NCBI GenBank assembly: GCA_964030475.1
Contig: CAXIPT010000002.1
Span: 8,898,065 to 8,962,064 of the forward strand
DNA: 64,000 bases
Direction: 5' to 3'
Origin: Tethya wilhelma
Lineage: Eukaryota > Porifera > Demospongiae > Tethyida > Tethyidae
The notes under the pieces were generated by a model. That model did no database searches, had not been told where the DNA came from, and worked only from the letters and a program-made list of their open reading frames with translations. This document shows, piece after piece, positions 1-13,250 of this stretch; the first letter of the stretch is position 1; each line of letters opens with the position of its first letter. A program made the position numbers and the translations under genes.

Positions 1-766
1 CCCTTTTCTGAAATACCACGAATTCTCCAAGTGTGAAAACAGCCGTCCATCGGTGGATATATTCTGAATTAATGGACAACCAAAAAATGACCACAGAGTG
101 CAAAAATGAACCAAAATAGACCACACCCTCTTACTCGGAGGGAATGGGGAGGATCGACAATCACCAGTGCTGTGTAGGATTCAATCAGTGGTGGAAAACC
201 AATGGCTAACTTAGCGATGCCCTTCTTGTATCCTTTAGGTGACTTCCTGGTTCCTTGTCTGACGTAGCAGGAGTCGTTACACCATGGTAAGAAGTTCTTG
301 TAGTTGTTCACGTCAGCTACCACAGAGTAGACTTCTTCTGGAGTGTAGCTGTGTGGGTGTGGGTGAATGAAAGAGAGAGAGCGAGGGGGGGGGGGTTCCG
401 GTATTTAAAGTCATTGAATATTTATCTATGATATATATACCCCAGTATTCTCTCTTCACTAAAGTCTTTTCTCTTCTTTGAGATAGATTCAGGGATGAAA
501 GAGGAGCAGCGCTGAGCAGCTGAGAACAATAGTTGGAGATTGTAGCCACTGAAAGAACATTCAACACACAGTAAAAATAATTTTAAACCTCTACCACAAG
601 ACGCTATAAAATCATTCCTTCCCTGGCTCATGTCTTAGCTAATTTCTTCAGTTTATGGTTCCCCTGATACTCACCTAGGCGCTGAGCATTTGACTGCACT
701 CACTGAAGGATATCGGCGTATTAGAGAGGAGATATACCTTCTACAGTTGTTACATATCGCGGCCAT
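1..766 (-). CDS. COQ10: COQ10, mitochondrial coenzyme Q-binding START-domain protein (3' end outside window)
   Basis: Four exons on the minus strand: 675-766, 441-548, 135-348 and 1-63, with the 3' end beyond base 1. All introns are GT-AG and phases join cleanly. The ATG at 764-766 opens a basic, Ser/Arg-rich N-terminus of about 30 residues, typical of a mitochondrial presequence. After it come the family segments KRKDFSEERILGY, then VVADVNNYKNFLPWC, then LAIGFPPLIESYT, and in the last visible exon DGRLFSHLENSWYF, all in COQ10 order. COQ10 proteins are START/polyketide-cyclase-like and bind ubiquinone in the inner mitochondrial membrane, supporting Q biosynthesis and respiration. Family assignment is firm. 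Whether this is the COQ10A or COQ10B type cannot be said; one ancestral gene is likely. Confidence 0.95.
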
Positions 767-1293
767 ACTTTCAATCTGGTGAATTCAATATTACTTTTTA
801 CCCACGAATTCGCATAATTGGATCACTGTAATCCATGATGCAACCCCAAACCATGCCCAAACCCCATGAAATTGTGTCAAAGTTTATCATTGTAAATAGA
901 TAGTGAATAATATAAAAGTATATATGCGATCTTTGATATACCTGTGTTGCTAGCAAATATAAGAGAGAGAGGAAAAAAAACAACAAAAATAAACAAACAT
1001 ACAAACAAACAAACAATAGAACCGACACACACACACACAAGCTGATCATAATTATCATAATAATTCAGATAATTTTTATGAAAATGGTTGCATTTGATTG
1101 GCTGATTCTATATAACTATATGATTATATGTAAATCATGGAGAGGGATAAATGGTACAAAATTTCCGTAAGCCAGCAACACAAGAGCAAAAAATCAACAA
1201 CATATGTAGAAATTGATAAATTCAACTGCAAGTGAGCAAGCAAACATGTTACAAGTAACAGGAAAAAACAACCAAAAGCACAAAAAATTATTG
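767..1293. other. Intergenic, upstream of COQ10
   Basis: About 0.5 kb, A+T-rich, between the COQ10 start codon and the stop of the 55-residue gene. It should hold the COQ10 promoter and the 3' UTR of that gene. Short (AC)n and A-rich runs occur near 950-1040. I recognise no other gene. Confidence 0.5.
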
Positions 1294-1461
1294 TTACGAA
1301 AAAGCTTTCGTTAACGTATATGCCACTACAGCACCAGCGGCCACAGTTCCCAAGGCAACAACGTTCTGCCACAGAGGTGTTTCTTCGACTTTCTCTCCTT
1401 TGGCTCTGAGCTCTCTCTCTCTGCGCTGTCGAGCTACTATAGACTTAACAAATTTCAACAT
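1294..1461 (-). CDS. Small single-pass membrane protein, 55 residues, unknown function
   Basis: An uninterrupted ATG-to-TAA reading frame of 56 codons. The first 27 residues are strongly basic (MLKFVKSIVARQRRERELR at the start). They are followed by EETPLWQNV and a roughly 18-residue hydrophobic stretch (VALGTVAAGAVVAYTL), then a short tail ending KAFS. A basic N-terminus plus one C-terminal membrane segment suggests a tail-anchored or mitochondrial inner-membrane micro-protein. I do not recognise the family. Support for it being real is composition (charged then hydrophobic, no low-complexity repeat), and it lies in the same orientation as COQ10 just downstream. Introns in the 5' UTR cannot be excluded. 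Confidence 0.5.
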   Translation of the reverse strand: MLKFVKSIVARQRRERELRAKGEKVEETPLWQNVVALGTVAAGAVVAYTLTKAFS

Positions 1462-2939
1462 ATTCTCCTAAATAGAAAAAAAAATTTGAAAAAGATTACA
1501 TCATTGGATTAATGATGAAATTGACAATAAAGTTCTATATTTAATAACTAATAAAGGTCAACCTGTACACAATGGAATAACAATTTAGTTGATAAGATCT
1601 AGCCTATATCAACACCTATTGTACACTGCTGACTGGGCTGCTCAAAAAGGAATAAGTAAGGAAGCCCATTCCTTTCTATTCACATACAGGACTGGAGTGT
1701 TAAGTTAGCAAAAAACAACAAAGTCTTCACTCTATTTCCTTTCACCACCCACTCACACACTAAGACACTATGCTGTCAATAATACTGATTCCTACGCAAT
1801 GTTAACTGTACAGGAGATTATGATAATAAGCAACAAAACAAGTTAGTGCAAGGAAAAACCTTTCAAGAAGCTCAAGGAGACTACAAGTGACAACTTTACT
1901 CATACTCTGTCTATCTCTCTCGAACCAACACACACACATGCACACGCACACACACACACACACAAACACACACAGTGACATGCACACAAACACTGTAAAG
2001 CCTACAACCCCCTCAGGCACTTGAGCACATCAACTATTTCTTCCCAGAGCAGCAGTAACGCCACAACATGCTCAGCCTCTCACTCTCCCACTGGTCTCTA
2101 GGGAGTACTACAATGTACAGCAGTAGGAGGGATCGAAGGTACATGGTGTATACTGGGACTACATACATCTTCAAACAAACTGGTATTGTAACTTCAGAAG
2201 ACTAGCTACAGTCGGCATTCGCAGGAGTACTTTGGTATTTTGGACTATCAGCAAATTACAATCGTGACTCAATCGTGATTTGTTAAAATCACTATTTCTA
2301 ATTGTAACATAATCGAATAGCTTGGATTCTTTCGACAGGCATGATCTGAAGGTCGTACGGTTTTATAATACTTTGTCTGTCACGAACAGCTTCATATGGC
2401 TTCACGAGGTCGGGATGAATAGCTTCTGTATTCATACGAAAATTTCGAAATCTTGGGACAAATACATGCTATGACAAGCGCTTACAAATACTCGCAAATT
2501 TTCAAAGGAATACTCAATTAACGAGTGTGCATTCTTTACTCCAAACATGTCTATTCAATTCGTGCTCGAAATTCTTCTCTAATTACGAGAAATCGACATC
2601 CAATCGTTCGTGATTCATATCGAGCGACTGACGTTGCACAATCCTACCATCATCAGCTGATTACACAACCCACATCAGAGAGAATGGAACATTGGTCGAA
2701 CACGCTCAGGCCGGACATACTTAAAATAACTCAAGGTAGGGGGTGAGCTATGAATACTGATCTGGAATCAGTCTACAAAATAGAATTCATTACACCAACA
2801 CATGCCAGCAGAAGAGACAGGATTTAATTTTTATACCAGTTCAAACCAATTCACAAGTGACAAGCAAATATCTCACCAGGGTCACAGGAAGTGGTACAAT
2901 GGGCTGAGGTGACAACATGACTGGGTTATTTACAGATTA

Positions 2940-3003
2940 GAGACAGCCAGGCTAGAACAGGCAGCCAGGCTAGAAACAGGCAGCCAGGCTAGAAACAGGC
3001 AGA
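2940..3003. repeat. Short tandem repeat, about 19-20 bp unit
   Basis: Roughly three copies of a unit reading CAGGCAGCCAGGCTAGAAA in direct tandem, in non-coding DNA. Confidence 0.8.
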
Positions 3004-4232
3004 TTAAATCATACTGCATGTCCATGCAAGTTCACCACACTATGGCCTCTATGCATGCAGGGTACAGGAAATGATCTTGGTGTGCTGATGAAGCTTAGAA
3101 GCTAAGAAGCTAAGCCAGGGTCTTTGGTTGCCATGGTGAGAGGTGTAAAGTTGGGGGCTTGAAGACAGCTGTTGTGTACAGTGAGCCACCCACCACAGTG
3201 ACATGTAGTGAGGAGACCCTAAGACAAACAAAGAGACCTTTCTCTCTCCTTCTCTTTACTACAGCCACTCCACCAACAGTGGCTTCCCAGTGGATTAGGT
3301 TTCAATGGAGCACTTTCAGACAAAACCCTCCCAAGTCCATAGCATGGCACACACACATCACATTGTCCAGCCACATGGTGTGGCCATGAAAATGATTGTT
3401 GTACATGCACAAGTAGATTTGGTAGAGAATGCATAATTCATAGGGCATAGAAACTCAAGGCAACAATGTTGTGGGATATCAATCTAAAGAATTGATGTCT
3501 CAAAGTGGTCCCGAAGACCACTAAAAATTTCGCATGTTCTAAATTGACTGAAGACTGCTAACGACGACAATCGATTAGAGAGCTCAGCGTTACATGTTCT
3601 CAAGTGCTCGTGTAGTCGGTCGGCCTCAAAGGGCAAATGTGCTGAGAAAGAAACAGATGAAGACTTAAAGAAGCGCTCCACGTCAGCAGACGAGTGGGAA
3701 AGGAAGCTTAAGCTTACATATCACTGAACAATAGAGGTAGTTAGTTATTCAATTCACTGGAACAATTGGCCTTGGTTCGGTTCCATCCTCCACCAATGGG
3801 TTCCTACCATCCCACACAGCTACCTTTCACTGACATTAATCATCACAAATGAACCGTACTGATCAAGAGAGAAAAACAACACAGAGAACTATCATATTTT
3901 TCTAGAGAGAGTGTTTTGTATGTATGTGTTTGTTTGTGTGTGTCTGCCTGACTTTGACTAAAAGCTCGTACAGTGCACAAAAACCATTAGGCAGGGAAGT
4001 GTCAATGCAAAGCACTGTCATACTTATTGATGTCATTTTTCTAAAGCTGCAGAAAGCTTATTTTAATCTAGGTATAGTATAGTCATCGCTCTACGTATCT
4101 TCACTAGTATTGCTGTGTCACGTTATATTTTTTCCTTAAATTTTCGCACAATTATCTCGGTTGTACGATTCAGACCATTTACATGAGAACAGATGGACCA
4201 CAATAGTACAACTCCAACAGACAGCATTTTTG

Positions 4233-4235
<3 letters not shown>

Positions 4236-4270
<35 letters not shown>
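4236..4270. repeat. (AC)n microsatellite
   Basis: Uninterrupted dinucleotide run in non-coding DNA 3' of the BCL-2-like gene. Other long runs of this class are at 7408-7450, 10096-10122, 17078-17129, 50453-50490 and 55911-55952; the complementary (GT)n occurs at 16733-16760, 17405-17460, 30766-30838, 56669-56722 and 62367-62414. Confidence 0.95.
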
Positions 4271-4271
<1 letters not shown>

Positions 4272-4338
4272 TACCATTTTTAATGAACAATTGATAGTAC
4301 ATGCCATATCATCATCCTCTCAGCTGATACAGCTTTGT

Positions 4339-4667
4339 TCAATGGAAGGGCATGTGACTGCAGGACTGACCCTTAGCTAACAGCAACACTACTAATGCAC
4401 TACTTACTGCAGCTGACTGACTGTGTGACAAAGAAGTGACGAAACATGCTACACACAATTTCTTCTCAAGAGAGAGACAAGAGTGTATTAGGACCTACAT
4501 GTATTATTTTGTATTGTGTCTATACCCCTGTGTGTGTGTGCATGTGTGTGTGTGTCTAAGCGAGAGTGTGTGTGTGCTAGTAACAATTCAACTGCTTTGA
4601 GATTCTCACACAGAACGAAAATTTGTTCCAAAAATAGTTTTACTAATTCCAAACACCCCCCAAGCAA

Positions 4668-4703
<36 letters not shown>

Positions 4704-5688
4704 CGAGCCCAAAACATAGCAGTACAAGTTCACATACCAAACCAGAGTATATACATACGCAGTCTGACCAGCTTGGGCGTGAAGGCACGAGAATTTGGTC
4801 TGGGTCATTATTATGACTTGTACGAGGGATTCTTGACATTCCAATACACAGACACACTGACGCTCACACCCACACAAGCTCTGGAGAGGACCATTTATGC
4901 AACCACAACCATTCCACACTAACTAACTAGGAAAACCACTAATCTAATTAGACCAACCACTGTTTGACCACAAATGTAGAGATTATCTAACACTGCATGC
5001 AAGTGACACTCACACTTTCACAGACTCTCACACACACACTCTGACTTACCCAGCCTCCACTCTCAGTGAAAAATTCTCCTAAATCTTCCTCCACTGTCTG
5101 TCTTGTCCAAGCTTCAATACTTGTTACTGCATCACTGATTCCTCTGCTGTGAACATAGATTGCATAGGCCACTGAAAATGAGATGAATCCGACAACTTTT
5201 CCCCAGTGTTTGCGGTCTCTAAAAGTTTCGGTCGACACTTTCTTGAATTCTAAGTACATGTTAGCTGAATCTAATCTCCAGTTTTGTTCACGAAATTCTT
5301 TAAGATTAAATTCTACTGATGTATTACTGGAGTGTTGGACAAACTCGACAAACATATCTGTCAATTCTAGTATAAGTTTTCTATCTGATTCAGTTCTCCG
5401 TCTTACTAAATGCTCAACATTGAACATCCTAAGTATTGAAGCATCTATAATCTCTCTCGGTCTATCTGACAATAACTTGAAGAAGATTCTCCTTATAATG
5501 AGTTCAGTTCTATCATCGTTGAACATGGCTTGGGCTCTTTTCGTTGGCGGCTCTTCCAAATGAAAGCCGTTTAGTTCCGAAGAGAAGTACCCATCATCTG
5601 GTGTGTAAGATGCTTTAATAGGCACACGAGACTGGTTCATACCGTTTACACGAAGTCCTAGTTCTCTCTTTGGCGGCGAAGTAGCCAT
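4339..5688 (-). CDS. BCL-2 family apoptosis regulator
   Basis: The main exon, 5050-5688, encodes 213 residues from the ATG at 5686-5688. A BH1-like segment is visible as FRDRKHWGKVVGFISF, with the conserved W-G-K/R-V-V-x-F-x-S/G-F pattern. It is followed by helix 6 and a BH2-like EFFTESGGW at the exon end. A degenerate BH3-like segment (LILELTDMF) lies upstream. About 75 N-terminal residues are polar and unstructured-looking. Donor GGTAAG follows GGW in phase 0. A possible last exon at 4339-4464 (good pyrimidine tract, phase 0, stop TGA) would add 41 residues with a short hydrophobic tail (SSALVVLLLA). That tail exon is uncertain. BCL-2 proteins act at the outer mitochondrial membrane; pro- or anti-apoptotic role cannot be read here. 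Confidence 0.82.
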
Positions 5689-5943
5689 CTTGAAATTCAA
5701 ACTTTAACCACAATCTTGACACACAGTTTTTATACTTTTTTTCTTGCTGCAGCTAGGTCGAGAAAATGGCAGAAATATCGACTAACTTCGAGAATGATAC
5801 CAGATGACTTTTATGCAGTTCATAATCTGACATAGCAACGCGTGGTGCACCTGTGGGGGTGTAAAGTGATGAATATCATTAATTATAGCGACATCAGGGA
5901 CTTCCCCTTCACTCTCTTGCACACGTACGTACATCAATGCAAT
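5689..5943. promoter_or_regulatory. Divergent intergenic region, BCL-2-like / AAAS
   Basis: Only 255 bp separate the two start codons, which point away from each other. A shared bidirectional promoter is inferred from position; no TATA box is evident. Confidence 0.55.
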
Positions 5944-7403
5944 ATGTCTGGTAGTCTACTCTGTTGTCAACCGCCTCCACCAGCCGGCTGTGCGACCATA
6001 TTGGAGCATGACTGTCAGTTCATAGCATCTGAGAGTGGAGCAGACAGCAGAGCCTCGGCTGTCTTACTGGCAGCTGCTGGGATCCAGGTGAAATGGCTGG
6101 CATGATATGATCTGGATTTCTCAAGTTGAATTGTATACAGTCCTTAAATGTGTGTATTCTGCTCAGGCACATTACCAAGATGTCTGGATAGTGTGTGATA
6201 GATCATCGTCAATCTCAACGCTAGCCCAACAAGACTTAACTTTCCTTCCTGTAACCAATAGCAACCCTTGGAAGAAGGCATGGAACACATGGTCAGATTT
6301 CACTCGTTTTAAAGTAACTTCATTCTCACGTTTTGCACTCCCATAAATTTACACCTATATAACCACACCCACCAGGCGAGATCACGGTCTTATGATGGCT
6401 CTGTCCGAGCTGAATGATGAAACCCAAGGTACAACTATAATTATGCACTATGAGCTCAGTTCATGAATGTTTTGATTTATTCATGACCAAAAAAGGTTTT
6501 TTTTATCTGAAAAACAAGTCCCTTCTAGTGATAAACAACTCCCCAAGTCACTTAACACAAAACACTTGATAATACCCTCGCATGTCCCTCCAGAGATGAA
6601 TGGACTTATATATATATATATATAGAGCTATTGCAATTATGTCACTTACACATAGGTCGAAGGGAAGAGCCAGCAGCCTGTTTACGAGGCTAACTCCTGA
6701 CCTATAATCTACAGAGCAATAAATTTTTTATGGAGAAACAGGCAGCTGTCAATTACTTCCCTGATAACTAAAAACCAGCTGTGGTATCACTTCAAAATTT
6801 AATAGTGTCAATTGCAAAATCTTGGTGGTGTACATCACATTGATACCAACCACAGCAAGTAACACCCATCCCCACAGGCCATAGCTAGAATACCCCCCTT
6901 CACTCAACCAATGATAAGAGCTGATGTAACTTTCCCCACACACTATCAGTATGTAGCTCAGACTAATAAAGACAGCACTTTTCCCCTCCTCTGATGCAAT
7001 ATTGAAATAGTACAGACTTACTTTTGCTTGTTTGTCTTGAGGTGATTTTTTTTCCACATCCTCATTGTTTGTTTCATCGTGGAACTCTCCCTTGCTACTG
7101 AATGTACATTGTTTGGTCGGCTACACAATACGGTCTAGTACTGGCGTAACTGTTGTTTCTCAGTAAGAAAGAATTTCATTCTTTCGTTCGCTCACCGTGT
7201 GTGTGTGTTTTCTCGTCAAACTGGTTTAGTTTCAGTTGCGTAATGCTACATGGAAATTAATTTCTAATCTCCCCCTTGAGAAGTTTTGTAATTTCAGATT
7301 TAATTTTCAGTAACGAAAATTGTCAGTTTACAAAATAACTTAATTGTTGTGTTTCTGATGTAACTAATTTTAATAAGGGACTTTATGCACTCACTCACGC
7401 ACA

Positions 7404-7456
<53 letters not shown>

Positions 7457-8667
7457 ACATTCAGAGTCGGCTGGGGAAAGCCTGGCATTGCAGCTGGCTT
7501 CTTATCTTCACTACTATTTCACAAGACTCACTTCGTTCTACACCACAGCTGTCAGCCCTCAGTCTGTTGTGAGTGGTAGAGAGAGAGAGAGAGAGAGCTA
7601 GTGTGTGTGTGTGTCTCCAACACAGTTTCATGTTACATCATCTTATATCTTTGTCTGAAGCATAGTAAGGAAACTGGTGTTTAAAGTGTCTAGCTATAGC
7701 TGAGTAAAGAGAGCTAGCTGGCTTAGGACACTTTGTGTCAAAGCTTTGGATATATTGTATCAAACGTACCACAAGCTCTGTCACCAAAAAACAGGCAAAC
7801 TGCCAATCACTCCATATAGCTAGAGTAACTTGTTATGCAAAAAAAAAAACAACTACACTTTTCTATGTGAATTTGCTTTTTCATGCAACAAACAATCAGA
7901 TCTGGGTCTGTTAGCTAGTGAACAGGTCATGCCATAACATTTTGAGAGCATTTGCAATTGACACCACCAAAATAATTATGTTAAGCAATGCCAGCTAGAG
8001 TGACCTTGCAAGCAGTTCACATATGGTGCGGTATAGACCCTTGTGTGGTATTTCAAATGAGAATTTGTTGTTGTAAACCTCTGTGATCTGAACATCTGAC
8101 CTTAAGTAAATCAACCTACACTTGTTTGTCCATCATCTCATGTGATATAATATTATTGTATAAAATCTCTGGTGTTTGTTGTGTATTGGTCATGTGATCA
8201 AACAAGCGTATAATATTATATTATCTATTATTAAAGGTGAAGAATTAAAGGGAGAATTTGACAGCTAATAGTAGAGGCCGGGCCGGGCCCTACTATAAGA
8301 ATAACGTTTGTTTGATCGATTGTTTATCATGGCTTATCTAAATTCTAAGAAAAGCACCTCCTGTGTATATATTATCTATATTATCTATATTATAATACTG
8401 CCACTATATCATCAAGAAGAATGATTGAAGCTGATGATGAATAAAGTAGGAAATCTGCACTGCACAAAATCAATGCCCACGTTAGCCTCGTTCCCAGCCT
8501 CCCTCTCCGTGAGTCCACACACATTTGTTTCATTTCCAGAGAGGGAGGCTGGGAACAAGGCTATATATACCCACTGTATGGGAATCCATCTTATCAATGT
8601 TTCTTTTTGTATTGTTTTAGATGTCCACAACTGAACTTATGAAATTTTATTCAACCCTTACAAACTG

Positions 8668-8716
<49 letters not shown>

Positions 8717-11700
8717 ACTGTCAAAGACGATCTTCAAATTCTCTAGCTTCATTCCCAGGCTCTCTTCCTATGAATATTACATGCTGATGCAATGTTAATA
8801 GAAAGGGCTGGTATGTGAAATCAGGCTCTCTCCCTTCCTGAGAGCCTGGGAAAGAGGATAGATAATCGCTTCAAATTGATAAAAATTGTGCAAGTCTCAG
8901 CTTCATGCATGCAACCTTCCTTCCTAAACTGAGATTTTGACTTTTGACTCAAAATTGAGAGATTTCTTCATACTGAACATGAACATGCATATAATATAAT
9001 AACAAGAGTATTATAATAACATATTCTTGATAATAATAATTACTGGTTTACGCAACCATCTTCGGAAGTTACTAAGCTGAGATAATGCTATATATTTCTA
9101 TATAAAAATTGCACCGGACAGTAATTTTATGCTAGTTCAACTCTAATACACTGTAGTACAAAGCTATACGCGAATGCCACATTCTAGGAACTACTTGTAA
9201 CCATCGAGAAATGGTATTTTGCTAATCGATATCCAAATAATTTTTCTTGCGTAGTAGCCCATGTTCCTATAATTGCCAGGTATGTCGTGTTGTGTATATA
9301 CGTATGTGGTTGTTTGTGCTAGTGTACTCTCGTATATCAGCAGTGAGTTCCCATTGCTGTAGACCTACAGGTCTTCAGTTTCAGTTTGGGTACATCAATG
9401 GTGTAGCTACGAGACTCTGCTAGGAAACTTGTGTAAGAATTGTGTCGGGAAACCGTATGTAGCATTCTCATCTCGAATCAAGGTCGTATGAAACTGAGAC
9501 TTCCACCATTGATATCAGTTTGAAGAGATCGTTTGATTGACGTATATCGTTTGTCCACAACAATTTCCTGTGTATCTAGTAACTTTTCCGAAATCCAGTT
9601 TTCGTGTCTTTTTTGGTTTTGTGTGTTCTCGTTTCAATTAGTCGTGGTTCAGTGTGTTTTGGCAGCAGCGCACAAATTAGCTGTTTTTGTTTCTCATTTT
9701 ATTGGGTTCAAAGGTCAAAGTTTAAAAGGGTCATACAATAATTAACTCCCCCACACACACTACTAGCTAAACTAATGCTGCATTAACCTTTCCAAAGGAG
9801 ATTCATTTGTTTACAGGATTTTTCTCCAATAGTAATTATTGTACCTTACCAGAATCTTTCCAACATACTACCTATTGTTGATGACTGTACTGTAGTGTTC
9901 AGCATGTTTTGTTTGTGTAGGGAAGAGTGCAAAGTTCGAGCAATTGCCTTGCACCCTAGGCTTCCTTATATTGCAATTGGCCGCCAGGTAAGACTAGCAT
10001 GTGACTGGTCTGACAGGTAAGACTGGTATATATAACTGGTCTGACTAGTATAAGACTGGTTTTACTGGGTTTATCCTGAGTTCAGTATTTGCACCACACA
10101 CACACACACACACACACACACCCTATGTCTACACAGGACGATATACTAGAAATCAAGAGTCTCAATCAGTAAGTGAAATCTAATCAGCGTACAAATCTCA
10201 CATCTTATCAGCTAGTCGATCAGCTTATTTATTATTCTCTACTTCTGGAAAGAAATGAGGCATATCTAATGCACGTGTGCACTGCCGACCACTGGCTGAC
10301 TAGTGTCGGTTGGCGAACAGACAAACAGCCCTTGTTTGTCTGTGTGTGTGAGAGTGAGATAGAGAGAGGGGAAATAAATAGAGTAATTAGACGTTGTTAG
10401 TCACAGACAATTGCTTTTTTCTTTGTAAATTCTAGAAACCCGAGTTTAGGCTTCATTGGTTTCACTGTAGTACAACGCATTTTCGTATCGTTCGATTCCC
10501 TCTAGTATATCCTTTCACTATGTTTGTGTCTCTCTCTCTAGGTCTGACCACAGTGTGTTGCTAAGAGACAAAAAACAGGTTTTCCTCACCTGTTTGCAAT
10601 GGGCGTAAGCATACACTATATGTCCACATTATTAGCCTCAGGGGGGAGAGCCTGGGAACAAGGCCATCTTTTATAACCTCATTCCCTAGCCCCTCCTTGG
10701 CAAAAATGATGAAAATTTTTGTGAAAGAGAAGCCTTGAAAATTTATATTCTTTTTATTCCCAGTACGGTAGTACTGGGTACATAGGAATGTTTACATTAC
10801 ATTTCTAATGTTTTTTTGTACTTGTACATTAATAACTACTTGAGATAATGCACTTTTAATAATTATGTTATAATATTACCGTATAGCGGGAAATTTTCGT
10901 TGGTGCAAAATTTCGTATAAACGTGCCAGAAAATTTTTTCGTAGTTTTATATTTCATATATGCAGCACGCGCCCGTATAAAGTAAATGCGGATTAATTTT
11001 TAAATTTTCGCAGTTTTAATTTTCATATGTTCGAATGGCATACAAAAAATACGAAAATTTCCACCATACCAAAATTTCCCGCTATACGGTATTGTACCAT
11101 TTAATGGCCTCTCTTCCTTCTTCATCCTTTGTATACATTTTTTTCTAAGATCATGCACTCATATAATATTTGCTGTATGCACGACTGACTGTTCTGTAGC
11201 CCTCATTGTGATAGCCTGCTGGCTGTTGGTGCGTCCACTGGAGTGTTGCTGTGGAATGTTGATCCGACCACACCCACTTCAAGGTGAAACTCGTGCATCC
11301 GGATTAAGCTGTGATGTCACTATGATGTCGTACTTTTGTTTCTATATATCAGATTTCTCACTACTTGGGTGCGTGTGGAGTGTTCTCCAGGCCACACCCC
11401 TGTCTCCGCCCTCTCATGGAGTCCACATGGAAATTTCCTTGTGTCTGCCTCCCCTGTCGACAGTAACCTAATTATCTGGGACATCCCCATGGGTGTGGCA
11501 ACGAGAGTGAGACGAGCAAAGGGTGGTGGATTGGCTCACGTGTGCTGGTCACATGACGGCCTGAGGGTGTTTGCTGCGAGTGTGGGATCGGTGTTTAGAG
11601 TCTGGGAAACTCAGAACTGGACTTGCGAAAAGTGGACCAACTTCTCCGGAAGATGTAAGGTGAGTCTTTAATATTGAATATACATTGCAGGGAGTTCCCC

Positions 11701-13211
11701 AGGTGGTTTCCCTATATCACAATAATGACAGGTGCTTCTGTTTGTGTATGTGCACATGTTGTGTATTATATAATTTTAGTGTTGTACAACACACTCTCTT
11801 TGAGAACTTACTTTCGTCTAAAGTCAATCTGGTTTGAGAACATCCCCCCCCCCCGCATTAATTTTGAAATCGGTTGGATAATAAAGAAAGTTAATTCGAT
11901 TTTTCCCACCGGTATTCTCAAACCAGATGGACTTTAAGTCTCTCTCTCCTTTTTACTTTATAAAGACATTTTGTTAGAGCATTTCAAATTGCTTCATCAT
12001 ACGTAAGACTGTGCCATCTGGTTGTTGGATGCCATTGATGTATCCCAATATAATAATCTTAAGATTTGTCTAGTCAGTTGCAATTATGTTTATCAAATCA
12101 AATAGAAAGTATCCAAGAGCTATTGATTAGTTTCCTTGCCTACCAGCCTAGCAACTGTACACATCTCCTGGACACACTAACTCTCTAGTCATTGTTCTTA
12201 GTGTCTATATTGGCAGATAAGATATAGTATCATCAGCTCTAGTTCTAGACATCATTCTTGTATCCATACACCATCACAGTTTCATGGTAGTCCTTAAGCT
12301 AAAGCTCTGAGTCTCCTCCATGATGTGATGTCTGTCTTTCTTGTTTGTTGATTCAACGTAGACAGACAGTGTGCTTCAAAAAGGCTCTCCCCTTATAAAC
12401 TTACTTGGTAGTCTTATTGGTGTCTATATTGGCTGATAAGATGTATCACCTGCTATACTTCTAGACATCATTCCTGTATCCATAGCCATCAGTGTAGTCC
12501 TATAGCTTGGAGTCTCCTCCAGGATGTGAATGATGTCTCTCTTTCTTATTAGTTTATTCAATGTAGACAGACAGTGTGGGTTATCCTCTTCAACATAATA
12601 ATTATTATTTGGTAGTCTTAATAGCAATATTGCCTCAAAGGTTTAAACCAGACTCTCTCCCAGCCAATAAATTAATTTTTCCCCTGCTCATTGCACAGTG
12701 ACACCATTGCTAATCCAAATCTTTCATTTTCGAAGATTAAATTGCATAAACACAATTCCAAATTTTTCACAGGGTAATCCTGCAAAAATTGTACTTTTTG
12801 AAATTTTTTCCTGTATTATATACTCCATTGTTCTTCTCAGGCTGCCTGTTGGAGTCCTAAAGCCAACTTGCTCCTCTTTGCACTAGAAGGTGACCCCTCC
12901 CTCTATTATCTCAGTTTCCATGGTTATGAAGGCACTGCCGGCTCGTCTGTGGCTATCAAATGTGCTGACTTGACACCTTGTTCGTTGAGAGCTTCAAATC
13001 ATGAAGATATCGTGTAAGTTTGGTTGTCATGGTGATACTCTGTTGCTATGGAGATGGGACTTGTATAATATTATGTACAATTTGATACACTAATATAGTG
13101 TCGGTGGTGATGTACAGTCAATGGTATGGGACCCAACTGGAGAACGACTAGCTATTATCTTCACATGTAAGCAAAGACTGACAGAAGCAGAAATTCATGT
13201 TTTCACTGACT

Positions 13212-13250
<39 letters not shown>

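Larger units (their letters stand above)
1462..4338. other. Gene-poor stretch, no confident gene
   Basis: About 2.9 kb without a recognisable gene. It contains (AC)n near 1930-1980 and 4236-4270 and a short tandem repeat near 2940-3003. A minus-strand open frame at 3484 to about 3708 (polar, ends in TAA-type stop, possible acceptor just upstream) looks exon-like, but I match it to no family and find no partner exons. Confidence 0.4.

Noticed and set aside
2034..2144. Small minus-strand frame with a hydrophobic start, considered as the BCL-2 membrane tail
   Set aside because: No acceptor joins it in phase 0 to the BCL-2 exon; any such join reads a stop.
3484..3708. Minus-strand open frame without ATG, exon-like
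   Set aside because: No recognised family and no partner exons found; could be a chance frame.
4488..4919. Minus-strand long frame rich in Cys/Val
   Set aside because: Its composition comes from translated (AC)n repeats.
9533..9745. Plus-strand frame inside AAAS intron 5, considered as a missing AAAS exon
   Set aside because: Hydrophobic and not homologous; the real exon (MSTTELMKFYSTLTNW) is at 8621-8667.
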